Origin: Echinicola pacifica DSM 19836
GTDB lineage: Bacteria; Bacteroidota; Bacteroidia; Cytophagales; Cyclobacteriaceae
Assembly (NCBI RefSeq): GCF_000373245.1
Contig: NZ_KB890738.1
Coordinates: 439,713-503,712 of the forward strand
DNA: 64,000 bases
Reading direction: 5' to 3'
Part shown: in pieces, positions 27,727 through 36,748 of the stretch
How positions within the stretch are numbered: position 1 is the first letter of the stretch
Layout of the letters: each line of letters starts with the position of its first letter
The notes under the pieces: generated by a model
The model's input: only the letters and a program-made list of their open reading frames with translations
Database searches by the model: none
What the model was told of the DNA's origin: nothing
Made by a program: the position numbers and the translations under genes

Positions 27727-28383
27727 TCAATGAGTGGATGCTTTTTGTCTTTCCATCATGTCCTTTTCAGCTTGCTTGAGATCCACACCCAGGTCAGAAA
27801 GGTAATTATTGATCTTACCCTTATATTTCCCAAACCAAGCATGCTTATCATGAGAGGAGCCAGCATCCATCGCATGCTCCCGGGCTTCCACCAGCCATGA
27901 CCAGATTTGCTCCTGCTGATCCTGGCTAAGGTCAGGAACCATCTCCTGATACACCTTATAGGTCCTCGGCGCCACACTATAAGTCATCCCATCTTTCACC
28001 TGGTCCACCTGGTCGGCGGTGAGGACTTCATTGAGCTGGCTCAGGTATTTCTTATGTAATTTGGCCAGGGCCCTATCTGATTTCTTTTCTACTTTGTCCA
28101 TCATCTTCAGCTTTTTATCCCCTTCATACTGCTCCTTTACCTGGGCGAGTGCCTCATCCCTTTGTTCATGGATCAGGCTCAGGTTTTGGTATTGCTCCGC
28201 TATATATCCCTTCACCTTCCCCGCTGTCTCCGCATCTGCGATATCCATTTGGCTTATGATTTTTTGGGCTCTTTCATTGGTCACCTTTATATAGGCCGCT
28301 TCCACGGTTTGGGCTTTTGCAGGATAAGCCCAGCTCAAAAGCAGCAGTCCAGCCATTCCTATAGTTTTTATGATTAAATCCAT
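27727..28383 (-). CDS. DUF3826 secreted helical protein
   Basis: A 218-residue protein with a signal peptide (about 1-25, ending PAKAQ) and a highly charged, mostly helical body with heptad-like Lys/Glu/Leu spacing (about 85-115). It matches the DUF3826 pattern: a short N-terminal segment beginning YIKVTNERAQKI, a central coiled region, and a C-terminal WLVEAREHAMDAG stretch. No catalytic motif is visible and function is unknown. DUF3826 proteins recur beside pectate lyases and DUF6298 proteins in Bacteroidota pectin loci, as here between PL1 and DUF6298. The likely compartment is the periplasm or cell surface. A chaperone, binding or adaptor role for the lyase is only a guess. Confidence 0.85.
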   Translation of the reverse strand: MDLIIKTIGMAGLLLLSWAYPAKAQTVEAAYIKVTNERAQKIISQMDIADAETAGKVKGYIAEQYQNLSLIHEQRDEALAQVKEQYEGDKKLKMMDKVEKKSDRALAKLHKKYLSQLNEVLTADQVDQVKDGMTYSVAPRTYKVYQEMVPDLSQDQQEQIWSWLVEAREHAMDAGSSHDKHAWFGKYKGKINNYLSDLGVDLKQAEKDMMERQKASTH

Positions 28384-28497
28384 GATGTATCTTTTTACGT
28401 TTTTACTGACTTTATTATGCTTTCTCTGCTTCTCCAGCGCTCCTCTTTTGATGGAAAATGGCGGAGGCCAGCAGGGAACTATTTCAGGAGCTGCCGC

Positions 28498-30213
28498 TTA
28501 CTGAAGCAGTCCTCCATTTTTGGCTATCTCCAGCAGGGTATCCTTATTATTCTCCCACTTAGTCCAGTCGGTTTTGGAGCGAGGGTCTATGCCATTGAGG
28601 TATTTCTCTAGATTGGTATAGCCATCCCCATTGAGGTCTTTATTGGCATCTGAAGGGTCTTTTGGGTCAAGGCCATATTTCTTTTCCCAGGCATCCGGGA
28701 TACCATCTCCATCGCTCTCCACATAGGGGCTTCCCGAGTATTCGGGGTATCCACCCACTTGGTCAGGGTGGACGATGATCCCTTTTTTATAAGAATCCTT
28801 ATCCAATCGTCGATTGATAAATTCTGCTCCGATCTCCATTTGGCGACCTTCGGGGGCATTGATTTCTCCAGAGCTTACATTTTTGATGATCCTAAGGTCC
28901 ACAGCATCTCTTCGGGGCAGGGTAGCGCCAGCATTCTCCAGGACGAAATCATAGGCTTCCTTAGCGGATAGGATATTCAGTGGAGCCATCTCAAAAGGCT
29001 TTTGCTGCTTCATATAGGCGAAGTGCTTTTGAGCCTCTTCCCTGCTGAGGTCACCAGGCTGCACGCCCCCCGCCCAGTTGTCAGCGGACACCTTGTCATT
29101 TCCTTCCACCACATTGCCCTCCACATAGGCCCGTCCAAAGGTCTTTGGATCCATATAGCCAGACTCAGGCTTGAGGATACGGTAGCTTATTGGCTCGCCT
29201 TCAGGAGTCATCGGGCCTGGTTTATAGTAGTTATTGATGATATTATAGAGCGAGCGATAATCCCCCCCATCCACGGAGCGATTCCACCAGTTGAAAAGTA
29301 CATTATTCACAAAAGTGAAGTCCCCATACATCCCAATGGACGGGTTGCGAGAGATATTATTGGCCCATAAATTACGGATAAAGGTGCTGTTAAGTCCGCC
29401 GATAGTGCTTCCAAATGCATGATTATACGTGTCCAGTCCTTCGGAGGAAATGGTATTTTGGATGGTAATATTGGCAGTGGGTAACTTCTGTGTTTTGGAC
29501 TTATCATCCGCTTGGAACATATTTCTGTACATGGAAATATTCTCATCCAGCCCCCAGCTTACCGAACAGTGGTCGATAATCACATTCCCCATGGGATCAC
29601 CGCTCAAGGCATCATCCCTGCGGGTGACGTCTGTGGCTCCACGTCGAAAACGCATATGCCTAATGATGACATCATGGGTATCTACTGCAAAGGTCTCTCC
29701 GGCCACGCATACTCCATCTCCAGGGGCAGTCTGTCCGGCGATAGTCACATAGGGGGCACGAATGCTAATGGGTTTCTCAAGTTGGATAATCCCAGCGACA
29801 TTGAACACGATGGTTCTGGCCCCGCCAGCTTCACAGGCTTCCCGGAGGCTGCCTGGCCCACTATCTGCAAGGCTGCTCACCACATACACCTTTCCTCCAC
29901 GGCCTCCGGGGGTATAGGCTCCACCTCCTTCAGCACCGGGAAATGCCGGAATGTCTGCCTTCACAAAGTCCTTTGGATATGAAGCCCAGCGCAAATAGGG
30001 TTTTCCTTCTGCCGCTTCCTTCTCAATAATTGGATAGATAGTTTGCCATACCTGATCCAATCTCGCCTCCTCTATTGCCATGATAGAATCCGTCTTGGCC
30101 TGTAAGGCAGGTGGAATTTTAGGGTATTGAGCTAGTGCAGGAAAACTCAAAAGTGCCGTGACAGCCATTAGCGCTATCGATTTTGGGACTTGGGTCATGC
30201 AAGGTATATTCAT
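28498..30213 (-). CDS. PL1 pectate lyase with C-terminal calcium-binding repeat
   Basis: A 571-residue secreted polysaccharide lyase of family PL1, cleaving polygalacturonate by beta-elimination with calcium. After a signal peptide (ending PALAQ, residue 29), a helical linker leads to the beta-helix starting AFPGAEGGG near 92. The repeated NVIIDHCSVSWGLDEN and MRFRRGATD motifs are typical of PL1 from Bacteroidota. The last about 80 residues contain DGDGIPDAW and DLNGDGYTN, calcium-binding EF-type/thrombospondin-3 or dockerin-like repeats. The locus's GH105 would process its unsaturated products. It is separated from susD by 393 bases and a strong terminator, so a second promoter probably drives this gene and those after it. 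Whether the C-terminal repeat binds a partner or only stabilizes the fold is open. Confidence 0.92.
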   Translation of the reverse strand: MNIPCMTQVPKSIALMAVTALLSFPALAQYPKIPPALQAKTDSIMAIEEARLDQVWQTIYPIIEKEAAEGKPYLRWASYPKDFVKADIPAFPGAEGGGAYTPGGRGGKVYVVSSLADSGPGSLREACEAGGARTIVFNVAGIIQLEKPISIRAPYVTIAGQTAPGDGVCVAGETFAVDTHDVIIRHMRFRRGATDVTRRDDALSGDPMGNVIIDHCSVSWGLDENISMYRNMFQADDKSKTQKLPTANITIQNTISSEGLDTYNHAFGSTIGGLNSTFIRNLWANNISRNPSIGMYGDFTFVNNVLFNWWNRSVDGGDYRSLYNIINNYYKPGPMTPEGEPISYRILKPESGYMDPKTFGRAYVEGNVVEGNDKVSADNWAGGVQPGDLSREEAQKHFAYMKQQKPFEMAPLNILSAKEAYDFVLENAGATLPRRDAVDLRIIKNVSSGEINAPEGRQMEIGAEFINRRLDKDSYKKGIIVHPDQVGGYPEYSGSPYVESDGDGIPDAWEKKYGLDPKDPSDANKDLNGDGYTNLEKYLNGIDPRSKTDWTKWENNKDTLLEIAKNGGLLQ

Positions 30214-30606
30214 CAGCTAGATTAGGTTTTGGGGAAGGGTTATTTTGATAATCCTTCGCTTGTTAATTGATGGTCGCAGAAGCCTCATTGGTGAGTAAAG
30301 GGCGATCCCCTTCGCACAATGAACTTTAACTTCCTTATGTAAAGTTACTTATAAACCAGGCTAAACTTACCTGAACTATCCTGCCCGAGGTGCCTGCATC
30401 TCCTTCGAAATGGATATTCGTGCTATGAAATGGGATATAATGCCTCCCAATCAAAATAATAATTTAGCCTTCCAATGAATATTTTTAAAAAATCTCTGGC
30501 AAATTAATAGACGCTAGCCCTATGCATCAGCGGTATTCTATAAAGCAAAAAAAATCCCCGAAACCAGTGAGTTTCGGGGATTAACAGCAATCATTAAACC
30601 ATTTTA
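30214..30606. other. intergenic region between susD and PL1
   Basis: No gene is visible. The right end holds the susD terminator (30547-30582). The rest must carry the start signal for the PL1-led gene set on the minus strand, but I see no convincing -7/-33 pair. A 7-base inverted repeat AACTTTA/TAAAGTT spans 30322-30346 and could be an operator or chance. The sequence becomes strongly AT-rich on the susD side. Confidence 0.5.
30547..30582 (-). terminator. rho-independent terminator after susD
   Basis: A perfect 12-base stem (AATCCCCGAAAC at 30553-30564 with GTTTCGGGGATT at 30571-30582) closes a six-base loop. On the minus strand it is followed by a run of eight T (plus-strand A at 30547-30554). 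It lies about 25 bases after the susD stop, so susC-susD probably forms its own transcript with little read-through into PL1. Confidence 0.92.
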
Positions 30607-32604
30607 TTATTCTGCTAAGGGATCAAAAGTCCCGTCTCCATTCATGCTATTCCAGCCTACCGTCTGCTCCAGGTAGGGCGAGGAGCTCAGTATTTCCTCA
30701 TCCAGCCCAAAGAAATAGTATTCGGGATACCAGGTGAAGGTCCAATCATTGTTGGTAGGGTCAAGATCATCCTTTATGCCCACCTCAAAATAATTGTCGT
30801 ATAAATAATCCAAATACTCGTCTTCATTGGTAATTCCCTCAGGGTATTCCTCGGGGCTACGATCGATTACAATGGCATTTCCATCACTGTCAGCGATCAT
30901 AGGGTCGTCATTTCCAATATATAATTCTCCAGCATCATCCTTTACCATCACATAGATTCCTTTTCTTCTCATGCCATTGATAGGCTCCACACCCAGTCGC
31001 TGCGTGGTGCCGTAGGTATCATCCATGAGTAGCCATCTTCTCAGGTCCCAGAATCTTCTTCCTTCAAAGGCAAATTCCACCTTGCGCTCGTTAAGCACCG
31101 TGGCAAAAGCCTGATCTCTTCCGGCCACTCCGGACAGGCCAAAGGAGCCATCGAGGTTTTCTACACCTGCGCGTTCTCGGATTTCCATGATGGCGGTAAT
31201 CCCTTCCTGAATATTGCCGATGCCAATCGCAGCCTCCGCAAGATCAAGGACCACTTCCGCAAATCGTATTTCCATGATATCTGTGCCGCTTACAGCGAAG
31301 TTATCACTGCTGGAAGCGCTAGGATTATTAGCTTTCTTCATATACACCCCACTGGCATTGGCCCCCTGGGTTTCGGTGGTTTTGCTAGGCTTTTCCTCTG
31401 AGGCAGTTTTGAACCATCGATAGGTCCAGTGTCTGTAGGCTGCATCTTCTTTATAGGCCCAGGGAGCACCGTTGAAGACGAAAGTCTGGTAAAACCTAGG
31501 ATCTCTATTTTTATAGAAATGGTTCAGGTCATACTGATAGGTGGGAGACTGCCCTATGGGGCGGCCATCCTTCATCGGGAAGGCATCCAGCAGCTGGATG
31601 GTGGGTTCCATACGTCCTCCACCGCCGAGGTTTCTCGGGCGACAGGCATTTTCCCATCCATTATTTTTTTGTGTTTGATCCGAAGTTTTATTGTTAAAAC
31701 CATAAATCATGACCGCTTCGGGATTGCCTACTTCCTTGACAAACATATTACCCCAGGCTTCACCATTTTCCAGGTTTCCTTCTTTATATAAACCAAAGCC
31801 ATTGCTTTCGAGGATGGATCGAGCCTCAGTGGCAGCCGCATAAGCCATTTGCCATCTGGAAGGATCATCATTTCTATTAAATAGCGGACTTGCCCAAGCG
31901 ATGAGCACCCGGCTCTTGAAGGCTGCTGCAGCGCCGCTCGTAATCCTTCCCCAGTCAGAATCTGGCCATCTTCCTGGCAATAAACTCATTGCCAAGTCTA
32001 GATCTGCCACGATCTGATCGATACATTCTTTGGTGCTGCTGCGAGGTACCTCCGTCTGCTCAGCATCAGCAATAATGGGATTTTGGGGGTCCAATACGAT
32101 GGGTACTCCTCCATATAATTTCACAAGATCATAATACTGCCAAGCTCTCCAAAAGTACATCTGACCTTTGAGGTTATTCCTGGTTTCTTCCGGAAGGCCT
32201 CCATCATCGATCTGATCGAGAAACAAATTGATTTCTTTCATCCTAGTCCAGGTATTATTCCTGATACTGGTGGACATCCGCTCACCGAAATAAGGGAGAG
32301 CATGATCCTCCTGGTAGGAAATCTGAGCGTACTCGCGATTGATAGCACTATTGCCCGGCATTTCATCGCTATTTTTGGAAAATTCAAATCCTCCGTATAA
32401 ATCCCAGATTAGATTTCTCCCGTTATTTCCGGGGGAAAACAAATAATACACATAATCTACATAGGCTTGAGCCATGGAAGCATCCTCAAAAACCTCCTCA
32501 TTGGCACCTGTAAGATCTTTCTTCTCTTGTAAGAAGTCATCATTGCAGCTGGACAGCACGAGCAAGCCAAGTGCAAGGGTCCATATATTTTTAAATTTCA
32601 TCAT
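30607..32604 (-). CDS. susD: SusD/RagB-family glycan-binding lipoprotein
   Basis: A 665-residue outer-membrane surface lipoprotein (lipobox LSSC, Cys20) of the SusD/RagB family. SusD proteins form the lid of a SusC TonB-dependent transporter and bind glycan fragments before import. Helical TPR-like segments in the first half (for example WRAWQYYDLVKLYGG near 145-160) and the family C-terminal EFAFEGRRFWDLRRW (about residues 520-535) are clear. It follows susC by 30 bases and ends in a strong terminator. It is the only SusD in this locus, so it should bind the pectic oligosaccharides made by the surface enzymes. Which fragment, homogalacturonan or RG-II, cannot be told. Confidence 0.97.
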   Translation of the reverse strand: MMKFKNIWTLALGLLVLSSCNDDFLQEKKDLTGANEEVFEDASMAQAYVDYVYYLFSPGNNGRNLIWDLYGGFEFSKNSDEMPGNSAINREYAQISYQEDHALPYFGERMSTSIRNNTWTRMKEINLFLDQIDDGGLPEETRNNLKGQMYFWRAWQYYDLVKLYGGVPIVLDPQNPIIADAEQTEVPRSSTKECIDQIVADLDLAMSLLPGRWPDSDWGRITSGAAAAFKSRVLIAWASPLFNRNDDPSRWQMAYAAATEARSILESNGFGLYKEGNLENGEAWGNMFVKEVGNPEAVMIYGFNNKTSDQTQKNNGWENACRPRNLGGGGRMEPTIQLLDAFPMKDGRPIGQSPTYQYDLNHFYKNRDPRFYQTFVFNGAPWAYKEDAAYRHWTYRWFKTASEEKPSKTTETQGANASGVYMKKANNPSASSSDNFAVSGTDIMEIRFAEVVLDLAEAAIGIGNIQEGITAIMEIRERAGVENLDGSFGLSGVAGRDQAFATVLNERKVEFAFEGRRFWDLRRWLLMDDTYGTTQRLGVEPINGMRRKGIYVMVKDDAGELYIGNDDPMIADSDGNAIVIDRSPEEYPEGITNEDEYLDYLYDNYFEVGIKDDLDPTNNDWTFTWYPEYYFFGLDEEILSSSPYLEQTVGWNSMNGDGTFDPLAE

Positions 32605-32634
32605 TGCTAATAATATTTTGGGTTTGCAAATAGC

Positions 32635-35600
32635 TTATAGTGACAGATTGATACCCAGCGAATAGGTCCTCAACACTGGATAAGCATCCCATGAACCGCT
32701 AATGGGGCTCTTATAGCCATAAGGGTTGTAGAAGTTTACAGGATTCAGAGCCGTAAAGAAGAACCTTGCATTGCTTACTTTAAGCTTATCATTGATATGA
32801 CCTGGAAGGCTGTAGCTTACCGTGATATTACGGATATAAGCTCTGAAGCTATTGATTTTCCAAAATTCCGAACGTGGAGACAGGCTTACACTTTCATAAG
32901 CTGGATTTGGGAATTCACCGCCAGGATTAAGTTCCGGGTCGTAGATATTATTCCAGTATTTAGGGACACTTTGGTAAGTTCTGCTGATGCTTTGGTTCAT
33001 GGCTTTTCGTGCATCATATTCATACCATCCTCCCCATGAGGAGGACAGCACGGCATTCAAGCTGATGCCCTTATATGCCAATTTGATGGTGGAGCTCATC
33101 CCATGCTGGGCATTTCCTTTGGCCAGCTGGATCTGGTCATTATCATCGATGATGCCATCTGGAGCTGCAAAGGAGCCGTCCGCCTGCAAAGGTCCACGGA
33201 TATCACGGTAGTAGAGCATTCCCGGCTTGAGGTTATCCGATACGGTACCGAAAACCTGGGTGATATCATATTGCTCGATATAGTTATCAATGTCTGCCTG
33301 ATTTCTGAACATCCCTAGGTAATCAAATCCCCAGGTGCCATTGTCAGAGGGCTCTCCGGGGCGGTTTTTCCATGGGTAAAGTGCATCAGTATCGTTAAAG
33401 TTACCCACCATCACCTTATTATATCCTCGGCCATACCGCACATCCAAGCCGTATCTAAACTCCCCAATATCATCGCTCCAGCCTAAGCCCAGCTCAAATC
33501 CGTAGGAGTTTAGCTCCATATAGTTCTCCGCAGCTACCGTCCCGCCTACAGTGACTGGTACATTGCCTGTTCTCTCGCCCAGTTTATTGGTTTCTTTATT
33601 ATAAAACATCTCCAAGGTGGCTCGGAGTTTTTCGTTCATGAATCGCGCATCCACACCTAGGTTATTTTTGAACTCATCGCCCCAGGTGGCATCGCGGTTT
33701 GGAGAGGCTTCCATCTTCATGCCTGTGCTAGACTCTGAATTGCCTCCAAATACTGCTCCCTTGCCATTTTGGAAGGTATATCGCTGTCTCCACTGCCAGG
33801 CACGCAGCTCATCCCTCCCTAGGAGACCTGCTGAATAGCGCACTTTCAGGAAGTCTATCCATGAGGAATTAAAGAAATCTTCGTTGGAGATAATCCAGCC
33901 TACCGACCCAGAATAAAACTTGCCCCAGTAATTTTCGGGAGCAAACTTCGTGGAGGCATCCGAGCGAAACAGAAACTCCGCCAGATAACGTCCCCCATAG
34001 CTATAATTTACCCGGCCTACATAGCCTAAGGAGCCAGACTCAGACCCTGAGGTACGCCCATCGATCTGTCCAAAAGCAGTACTAAACTGGCCATTGGTAT
34101 AGGCAGTAGGCTGCTCTTTCCACACATCCTCCTGAGAACTCTCTCCCTCTGCCTTTTCTATGCTGAACACCGCACTTATATTATGCTGGCCAAATTCATT
34201 ATCATAGCTCAAGGTTAGGTTGGATTGGGTACTTAGGAAATTCTGATTGGAATAATATAAGCGGTCTCCATTTTTATATTCTTTACTGCTGGCGACTTCT
34301 GCACCATCATAGATATGTCTATTTTCACCTAGATTATCGAACTGATACAGACGATAGCGTGTGCCGACCTGGGTACCTCTTCCGCTGCCCATATTACGGC
34401 CATAGGAGACCCTGGCACGCAAGCCATCTATGAATGGTACCTCGTATTCTGCAAATAAGTTTACACTCATATTCATATCCCTATTGGTCGCTAGATTTCC
34501 TAATCGCTGGATTTCAAAGTAATGATAGTCCCCTACATTATTGCTAGGTGGATCCACTGGCAGGCCATTTACATAGGCGGGGATATAGCGAGGAATCATC
34601 AGCAGGTTTTTATAATCATTTTCATCATTTTCACCACCGATTTTATTGAATGTCTTAGTACGATCTGCGTAATATCCGGCTACTTGCAGGCCCGCTTTCA
34701 GATTGTCCATCACTTCTATATCTGCGCCGGCACGAAAGTTCCAACGGTCATAATCAAGGGTGCCCAGATTACCATCCTGAGTAAAATAAGAGGCATTGGC
34801 AAAGTAATTTGACTTGGCAGTTCCGCCACTTACATTTAGGTTTTGCTTCATCGTAAATGCTGAAGACCAGGCATCCTCTAACCAGTCGTTATTGATGGTT
34901 TTGAAATAAGCCATCTCATCCTGAGAGAACACATAATCGCTATTATTATCGCTGGCGACGCGATTGGAGCCATTAGGACCATTCATGATATTATAATACA
35001 TCCCAAACTCATAGGCATCAAGCATCTGTGTCCGGTAGGTCTCGTCGGCTATACCGTAAGAACTGCTGTAACTGAACCTAGGCTTCCCATCTCTGCCACG
35101 CTTGGTGGTCACGATGATGGCGCCATTGGCACCTCTGGAGCCATAGATTGCTGCTGAGGCATCCTTCAGGAAGGTGATGGTTTCTACTTCATTTGGGTCA
35201 AGATTGTTGAAGCGTGTCTCGTCATTACTGCCGTCAGCGGAGATTTGGATGATCCCATCGATGACATATAAAGGGGTGGTACCACTGCCATCCTTAGCGA
35301 ATGTTTCAGGGTTTCGAATGCGGATAGATGCAGGATCTCCGGGACGTGTCCCTCCACCACTTACGCCCACGCCAAGTACTCTCCCCGCAATCATGGTGGA
35401 CAGATCCCCCGCTGGGAGGTTGGCGATTTCCTCGGCTTCGAGGGTTTCCACCGCCCCAGTAAGGTGGGATTTCTTCACTTCTCCATATCCTGTAAAGACA
35501 AATTCCTCTAGTGAATTGATATCCAGTTCCAGGGTCACGTTGATCTCTGAGCGATTACCGACCTGCACTTGTTTTTTGATAAAGCCTATAAAGCTAAACT

Positions 35601-35889
35601 GGAGGGTGGCACCTTCTTCCACATCTAAGGAATATCGGCCTTCGCTATCGGTAACGGTGCCTTTGGCAGTACCCACCACCGTCACTGCAGCTCCCGGGAG
35701 GACCTGTCCATCATCATCAGTCACCGTACCGGTCACCTTGACTCTTAGGTCAGCGCTCTCCTCCAAAAGGAATCCTCCAGTGGGAGCCTCCGCATATAGG
35801 AGCGTGGGAGAAAATGCCTGCATGGCAAGCCCCAATAGGCATATACAGCCCATGGTTTTAAGGGGGTATAGTTTTTTTCTCATAATCAT
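32635..35889 (-). CDS. susC: SusC-family TonB-dependent glycan transporter
   Basis: A 1084-residue outer-membrane TonB-dependent transporter of the SusC/RagA class. In order: signal peptide (about 1-33), a carboxypeptidase-regulatory-like beta-sandwich (VKVTGTVTDDDGQVLPGA, about 50-130), the plug domain (GAVETLEAEEI...VIDGII, about 140-260) and a 22-strand barrel to the C terminus, ending SLGINLSL with the usual aromatic/hydrophobic final strand. There is no N-terminal STN domain, so it is not itself set up to signal to an ECF anti-sigma factor. The start may also be Met3 (35883). It forms a pair with SusD downstream and would import pectic oligosaccharides. A dyad lies at 35917-35947, just upstream of the start. 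Confidence 0.98.
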   Translation of the reverse strand: MIMRKKLYPLKTMGCICLLGLAMQAFSPTLLYAEAPTGGFLLEESADLRVKVTGTVTDDDGQVLPGAAVTVVGTAKGTVTDSEGRYSLDVEEGATLQFSFIGFIKKQVQVGNRSEINVTLELDINSLEEFVFTGYGEVKKSHLTGAVETLEAEEIANLPAGDLSTMIAGRVLGVGVSGGGTRPGDPASIRIRNPETFAKDGSGTTPLYVIDGIIQISADGSNDETRFNNLDPNEVETITFLKDASAAIYGSRGANGAIIVTTKRGRDGKPRFSYSSSYGIADETYRTQMLDAYEFGMYYNIMNGPNGSNRVASDNNSDYVFSQDEMAYFKTINNDWLEDAWSSAFTMKQNLNVSGGTAKSNYFANASYFTQDGNLGTLDYDRWNFRAGADIEVMDNLKAGLQVAGYYADRTKTFNKIGGENDENDYKNLLMIPRYIPAYVNGLPVDPPSNNVGDYHYFEIQRLGNLATNRDMNMSVNLFAEYEVPFIDGLRARVSYGRNMGSGRGTQVGTRYRLYQFDNLGENRHIYDGAEVASSKEYKNGDRLYYSNQNFLSTQSNLTLSYDNEFGQHNISAVFSIEKAEGESSQEDVWKEQPTAYTNGQFSTAFGQIDGRTSGSESGSLGYVGRVNYSYGGRYLAEFLFRSDASTKFAPENYWGKFYSGSVGWIISNEDFFNSSWIDFLKVRYSAGLLGRDELRAWQWRQRYTFQNGKGAVFGGNSESSTGMKMEASPNRDATWGDEFKNNLGVDARFMNEKLRATLEMFYNKETNKLGERTGNVPVTVGGTVAAENYMELNSYGFELGLGWSDDIGEFRYGLDVRYGRGYNKVMVGNFNDTDALYPWKNRPGEPSDNGTWGFDYLGMFRNQADIDNYIEQYDITQVFGTVSDNLKPGMLYYRDIRGPLQADGSFAAPDGIIDDNDQIQLAKGNAQHGMSSTIKLAYKGISLNAVLSSSWGGWYEYDARKAMNQSISRTYQSVPKYWNNIYDPELNPGGEFPNPAYESVSLSPRSEFWKINSFRAYIRNITVSYSLPGHINDKLKVSNARFFFTALNPVNFYNPYGYKSPISGSWDAYPVLRTYSLGINLSL

Positions 35890-35916
35890 TGGTATTTTGG
35901 TTAATTGTTAATTGTA

Positions 35917-35947
35917 CCTGATAGGTGATTTAGTCACTTATATCAGG
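35917..35947. promoter_or_regulatory. imperfect dyad 28 bases upstream of susC start
   Basis: CCTGATA (35917-35923) pairs with TATCAGG (35941-35947), and inside it GTGA (35925-35928) pairs with TCAC (35934-35937) around a TTTAG loop. One base on one side and three on the other are unpaired. As DNA it could be an operator; as RNA a leader hairpin near the ribosome site. Function is inferred only from its position. Confidence 0.4.
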
Positions 35948-35993
35948 TTGGTTTTGGGTTTGAAATTTTCTTTAGCCACTCTACTCCTAGCAG

Positions 35994-36005
35994 CTGTGGC
36001 CACAG
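35994..36005. promoter_or_regulatory. 12-base perfect palindrome upstream of susC
   Basis: CTGTGGCCACAG is a perfect 12-base palindrome about 105 bases before the susC start. It lies in noncoding AT-rich DNA where GC-rich palindromes are not expected often. It may be a binding site for a dimeric regulator such as a LacI- or GntR-type protein encoded elsewhere. No second copy was noticed in the other gaps. Confidence 0.35.
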
Positions 36006-36748
36006 TCTGTTTGCTTTAATCATCCCCTTCGGGAATATTATTTAAAGGCCCCCAAAGGGATTTATAGTACTGATCCAGAACTAGCTCCAGCATAGGCCCG
36101 CTAATCTCAGGTATGGACCTTATAGGCTACTTCATGCTAAAAGGCATCCTCCGGATCCAATATCGATGTGTGGTAAAATGGCCAGAAATACCATTCGTCT
36201 ATCCTGTGGCAGGATACCAGAAGGAAATTTCCTTCATCTATTCAGTGCGCTGAGCTAGGTTTTATAACAGGTCTTGCATAATCAAGTCCATGGAAATCGC
36301 CCTTGCTAGGTCTGCTAAATCGCCCTAGCAAAAAAGAATTTTCAATAGCTGCCTTCTTGCTTTACAAATAGCATTTTTGGGTTTTTCTAGCTTATACAAA
36401 ATTATAGTTCTTGATTTCTAAACCTCCCTGTACTTACCTGCAATAGGCTTTTTTGATCCTTTTAAATGGAAAATTCCCCAATGATCAGATTTGCGCAACT
36501 TGCCAAATCAGCCAGCATGCAGATCAAAACAGCCCAAAAACTGACAAATGATGCGGAGATAAAAAGAGGTGAATTTTAAGGAAGTAGGGCTGAATATATG
36601 TGCCAATAAGATTTCTATCTGGCTGGAATTAGAATAAAAAAATAAGAATTAAGGTAATAATCCCATCAAAATAAAAGACGTAGCGATTCCCTCCAAATGA
36701 AAATGGCATAAATCAACCAGCAGCAAGGACCTGCCGGCATGGACAGGT

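Larger units (their letters stand above)
35890..36748. other. 859-base regulatory gap upstream of susC
   Basis: No coding gene is visible. The region must hold the susC-susD promoter and the 3' end of the GH28-PL10 unit. Two dyads stand out near susC (separate entries) and a TAATTTTG box lies on the minus strand at 36397-36404, without a clear -33 partner. The rest is AT-rich without repeats that I can name. A leader this long before susC is unusual and could hide a regulatory RNA. Confidence 0.5.

Noticed and set aside
35174-35911. 245-codon open frame on the plus strand opposite susC
   Set aside because: It lies antisense to the conserved SusC N terminus and plug. Its sequence shows no domain and follows from codon bias of the real gene.
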